Shown in pieces: positions 62,607 through 64,000 of a stretch of DNA of 64,000 bases. Made by a program: the position numbers and the translations under genes. Location of the stretch: contig CAVWXP010000010.1 in the NCBI GenBank assembly GCA_963759175.1, positions 310,001 through 374,000 on the forward strand, in the 5' to 3' direction. Each line of letters starts with the position of its first letter. Positions within the stretch are counted from its first letter, which is position 1. The notes beneath the pieces are model-generated. The model had not been told where the DNA came from. It was given only the letters and a program-made list of their open reading frames with translations, and did not search any database. The DNA comes from SZUA-442 sp963759175 (GTDB lineage Bacteria; Actinomycetota; Acidimicrobiia; Spongiisociales; UBA5794).

Positions 62607-64000
62607 TCAGTCCTCGAGGTTCCTCCGTGTACCCAGTGCCAGGGCCGCACCGAGAACCAGGAGTGCGAGGCCGATGAGCCCGAACAGATCCAGGTTCCCG
62701 CCCGTGCTCGGGAGGCCGTCGGGGGAGTCGTCGTCGTCGTGGTGGATGGCGGTACGGTCGTCGTGGTCGTGGTCGGCGGCGCCACCTGCAGCAGGCCGAA
62801 GTCGACATCCACGACGTTGTCGCCGTCCACGAGCGCTGCCGTGTATCGGCCGTCGACCGTGCCGTCCGGGTCGTAGGTTCCCAACGTCACGCCGTCGGGA
62901 AGGCTCGTGAGCTCGACCGTGTACTCACCGGGAGGCAGATCGTCGAACCGGTACGCACCGTCCGGGCCGGTGGTCACCTGACCGACGGCCGCGCCGTTCG
63001 AGTCGTACAGGGTCACGACGACACCCTCGGCAAGGGTCTCTCCCGGATCGAGAACGCCGTCCTCGTCGAGGTCGATCCACACGACTCCGGACAACGATGC
63101 AGATTCGGCATCCACGCCGACCGAGTCCTGATCGTCCTCAGCCGCGACATCGTTGGCGGGAACGGAGTCCACGTCGACCTGGTCCGTCGTCGCGATCTGC
63201 GCGACGTTGACGACGGCTTCGGCGGTCGTCACGGTGGCGACCAGCGCCAGCGTCGCGCTTGCGTCCGCTGCGACATCGCCCACGGTCCACATGCCGGTCA
63301 GTTCGTCGTAGGCACCCTGGGAAGGGGTCGCGGAGACGAATACCAGTCCGGCTGGGAGGAGGTCGCTTGCTGAGACGCCGGTTGCGCCGTCAGGTCCTTC
63401 GTTGGCGACGGTGATGGTGAACGTCACGTCTGCACCGATCGCAGGCGTTGGATCGTCCACGGCCTTCGTCAGCGAGACATCGACCACGACGACCTGGACC
63501 GTTGCCTCTGCGTAGTCGTCCTCGCTGGGATCGGCGTTTCCGGGTACCGAGTCGGCGTCGGCCTGATCCATCGCCGTCACCTCGACCGCGTTGGTGTGGA
63601 CACCGGACGCCGTGCCGGTTGCCGTGAGCACGATCGCCTCGGTCTGTCCGACGGCGAGGTCGCCGACGGTCCACATGTTGGTCGCCGTGTCGAACACGCC
63701 CTGGCTGGGGACCGCGGATACGTAGAGCAGGCCAGCCGGCAGGTCATCGGTCAGGACCACTCCGGTTGCCGGGTCCGGTCCGTCGTTCGTCGCTGTGATC
63801 GTGAAGGAGACGGGAGCTCCGAGATCGATGAGGCCGACCGAGGCGGTCTTGGTGACCGAGATGTCAACGAGGGTCGCCGTCACGGACACCGCATCCTGAT
63901 CGTCCTCGCTACCGACATCGTTGCCAGGTGTCGAGTCGACGTCGGGCTGGTCAGCGGTTGCGACCTGCGCCACGGCCGTGTGCGTACCCAGGGCATCCAC
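62607..64000 (-). CDS. Repeat-rich surface protein with LPSTG anchor, 5' end outside the window
   Basis: The visible part has three DUF11-like repeats of about 130 residues, each with a form of 'FTITxxNxGPDxATGVxxxDxLPAGL' and MWTVGD. A SdrD B-like module follows (LSGVVWIDLDEDGVLDPGE, YRFDDLPPGEYTVEL), then a Thr/Pro linker. In the frame as written it ends poorly at 62558. With one base restored in the run of five G (plus 62721-62725), the end reads DGLPSTGGNLDLFGLIGLAL, a membrane helix and RR tail, stopping at 62607. This is a sortase-type cell-wall anchor. The start is beyond 64000. Confidence 0.8.

Overview
The window is a high-GC chromosomal segment of an actinobacterium. Lineage markers are a WhiB regulator (46835-47121), a bacterial proteasome activator of the Bpa/PafE type (49651-50133), SHOCT and DUF6325 proteins, a MetZ-rhodanese pair like that of mycobacteria, and many apparently leaderless genes. 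I would guess Acidimicrobiia or a relative, but nothing here fixes the class. It reads as ordinary housekeeping chromosome: no tRNA, rRNA, CRISPR array, transposase or prophage genes were seen.

Layout. 1-6.3 kb: tail of a PH-domain membrane protein, a decayed copy of an aldolase 3' end, a CapA-like lipoprotein, a DUF3160 lipoprotein and the intact class I aldolase. 6.3-12.2 kb: B12-dependent ribonucleotide reductase behind a sigma70-type promoter and a DnaA box, then small membrane proteins and lipoproteins. 12.2-20.2 kb: a one-carbon and sulfur block. metH and an MTHFR-like gene lie behind one SAM-I riboswitch. A second SAM-I riboswitch on the opposite strand heads a tightly overlapping operon (DUF1737, rhodanese, MetZ, DUF4395, thioredoxin-like). 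20.2-34.9 kb: DUF389 membrane protein, an ArsR regulator with a clear operator, a MacB/FtsX-type ABC system, a LiaF-like protein, EamA permease, ECF sigma factor coupled to a DNA-alkyl transferase, a cysteine-desulfurase-like enzyme coupled to a hydrolase, an Mrr-like zinc-ribbon protein and a CPBP protease. 35-48.7 kb: heterodimeric ABC exporter, FKBP, acyl-CoA dehydrogenase, HAD phosphatase, MscS, DEAD-box helicase, cyclophilin, GNAT, spermidine-synthase-like protein, WhiB, CBS-BON and FHA proteins. 48.7-64 kb: PAC2 beside Bpa, penicillin-acylase family protein, molybdopterin oxidoreductase, PolX, cation antiporters, DUF547, an orphan DNA methyltransferase, an MFS exporter, prephenate dehydratase, and a repeat-rich surface protein with an LPSTG anchor.

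Two features run through the whole window. First, about sixteen genes carry a TAnnnT hexamer ending 6-9 bases before the start codon, as expected for leaderless transcripts; this settles several start codons. Second, nine genes are interrupted by single-base frame changes (small lipoprotein, metH, MTHFR, FtsX permease, Mrr-like protein, DEAD helicase, whiB, pheA, surface protein). Because these include core genes that are otherwise well preserved, sequencing or assembly indels are more likely than real decay.

The most interesting non-standard signals are the SAM-switched sulfur operon with its membrane thiol proteins, the PAC2-Bpa neighbourhood, the interleaved inverted repeats at 44222-44279, the 18-bp dyad at 60342-60395, and the ECF sigma-Ogt pair with no anti-sigma gene.
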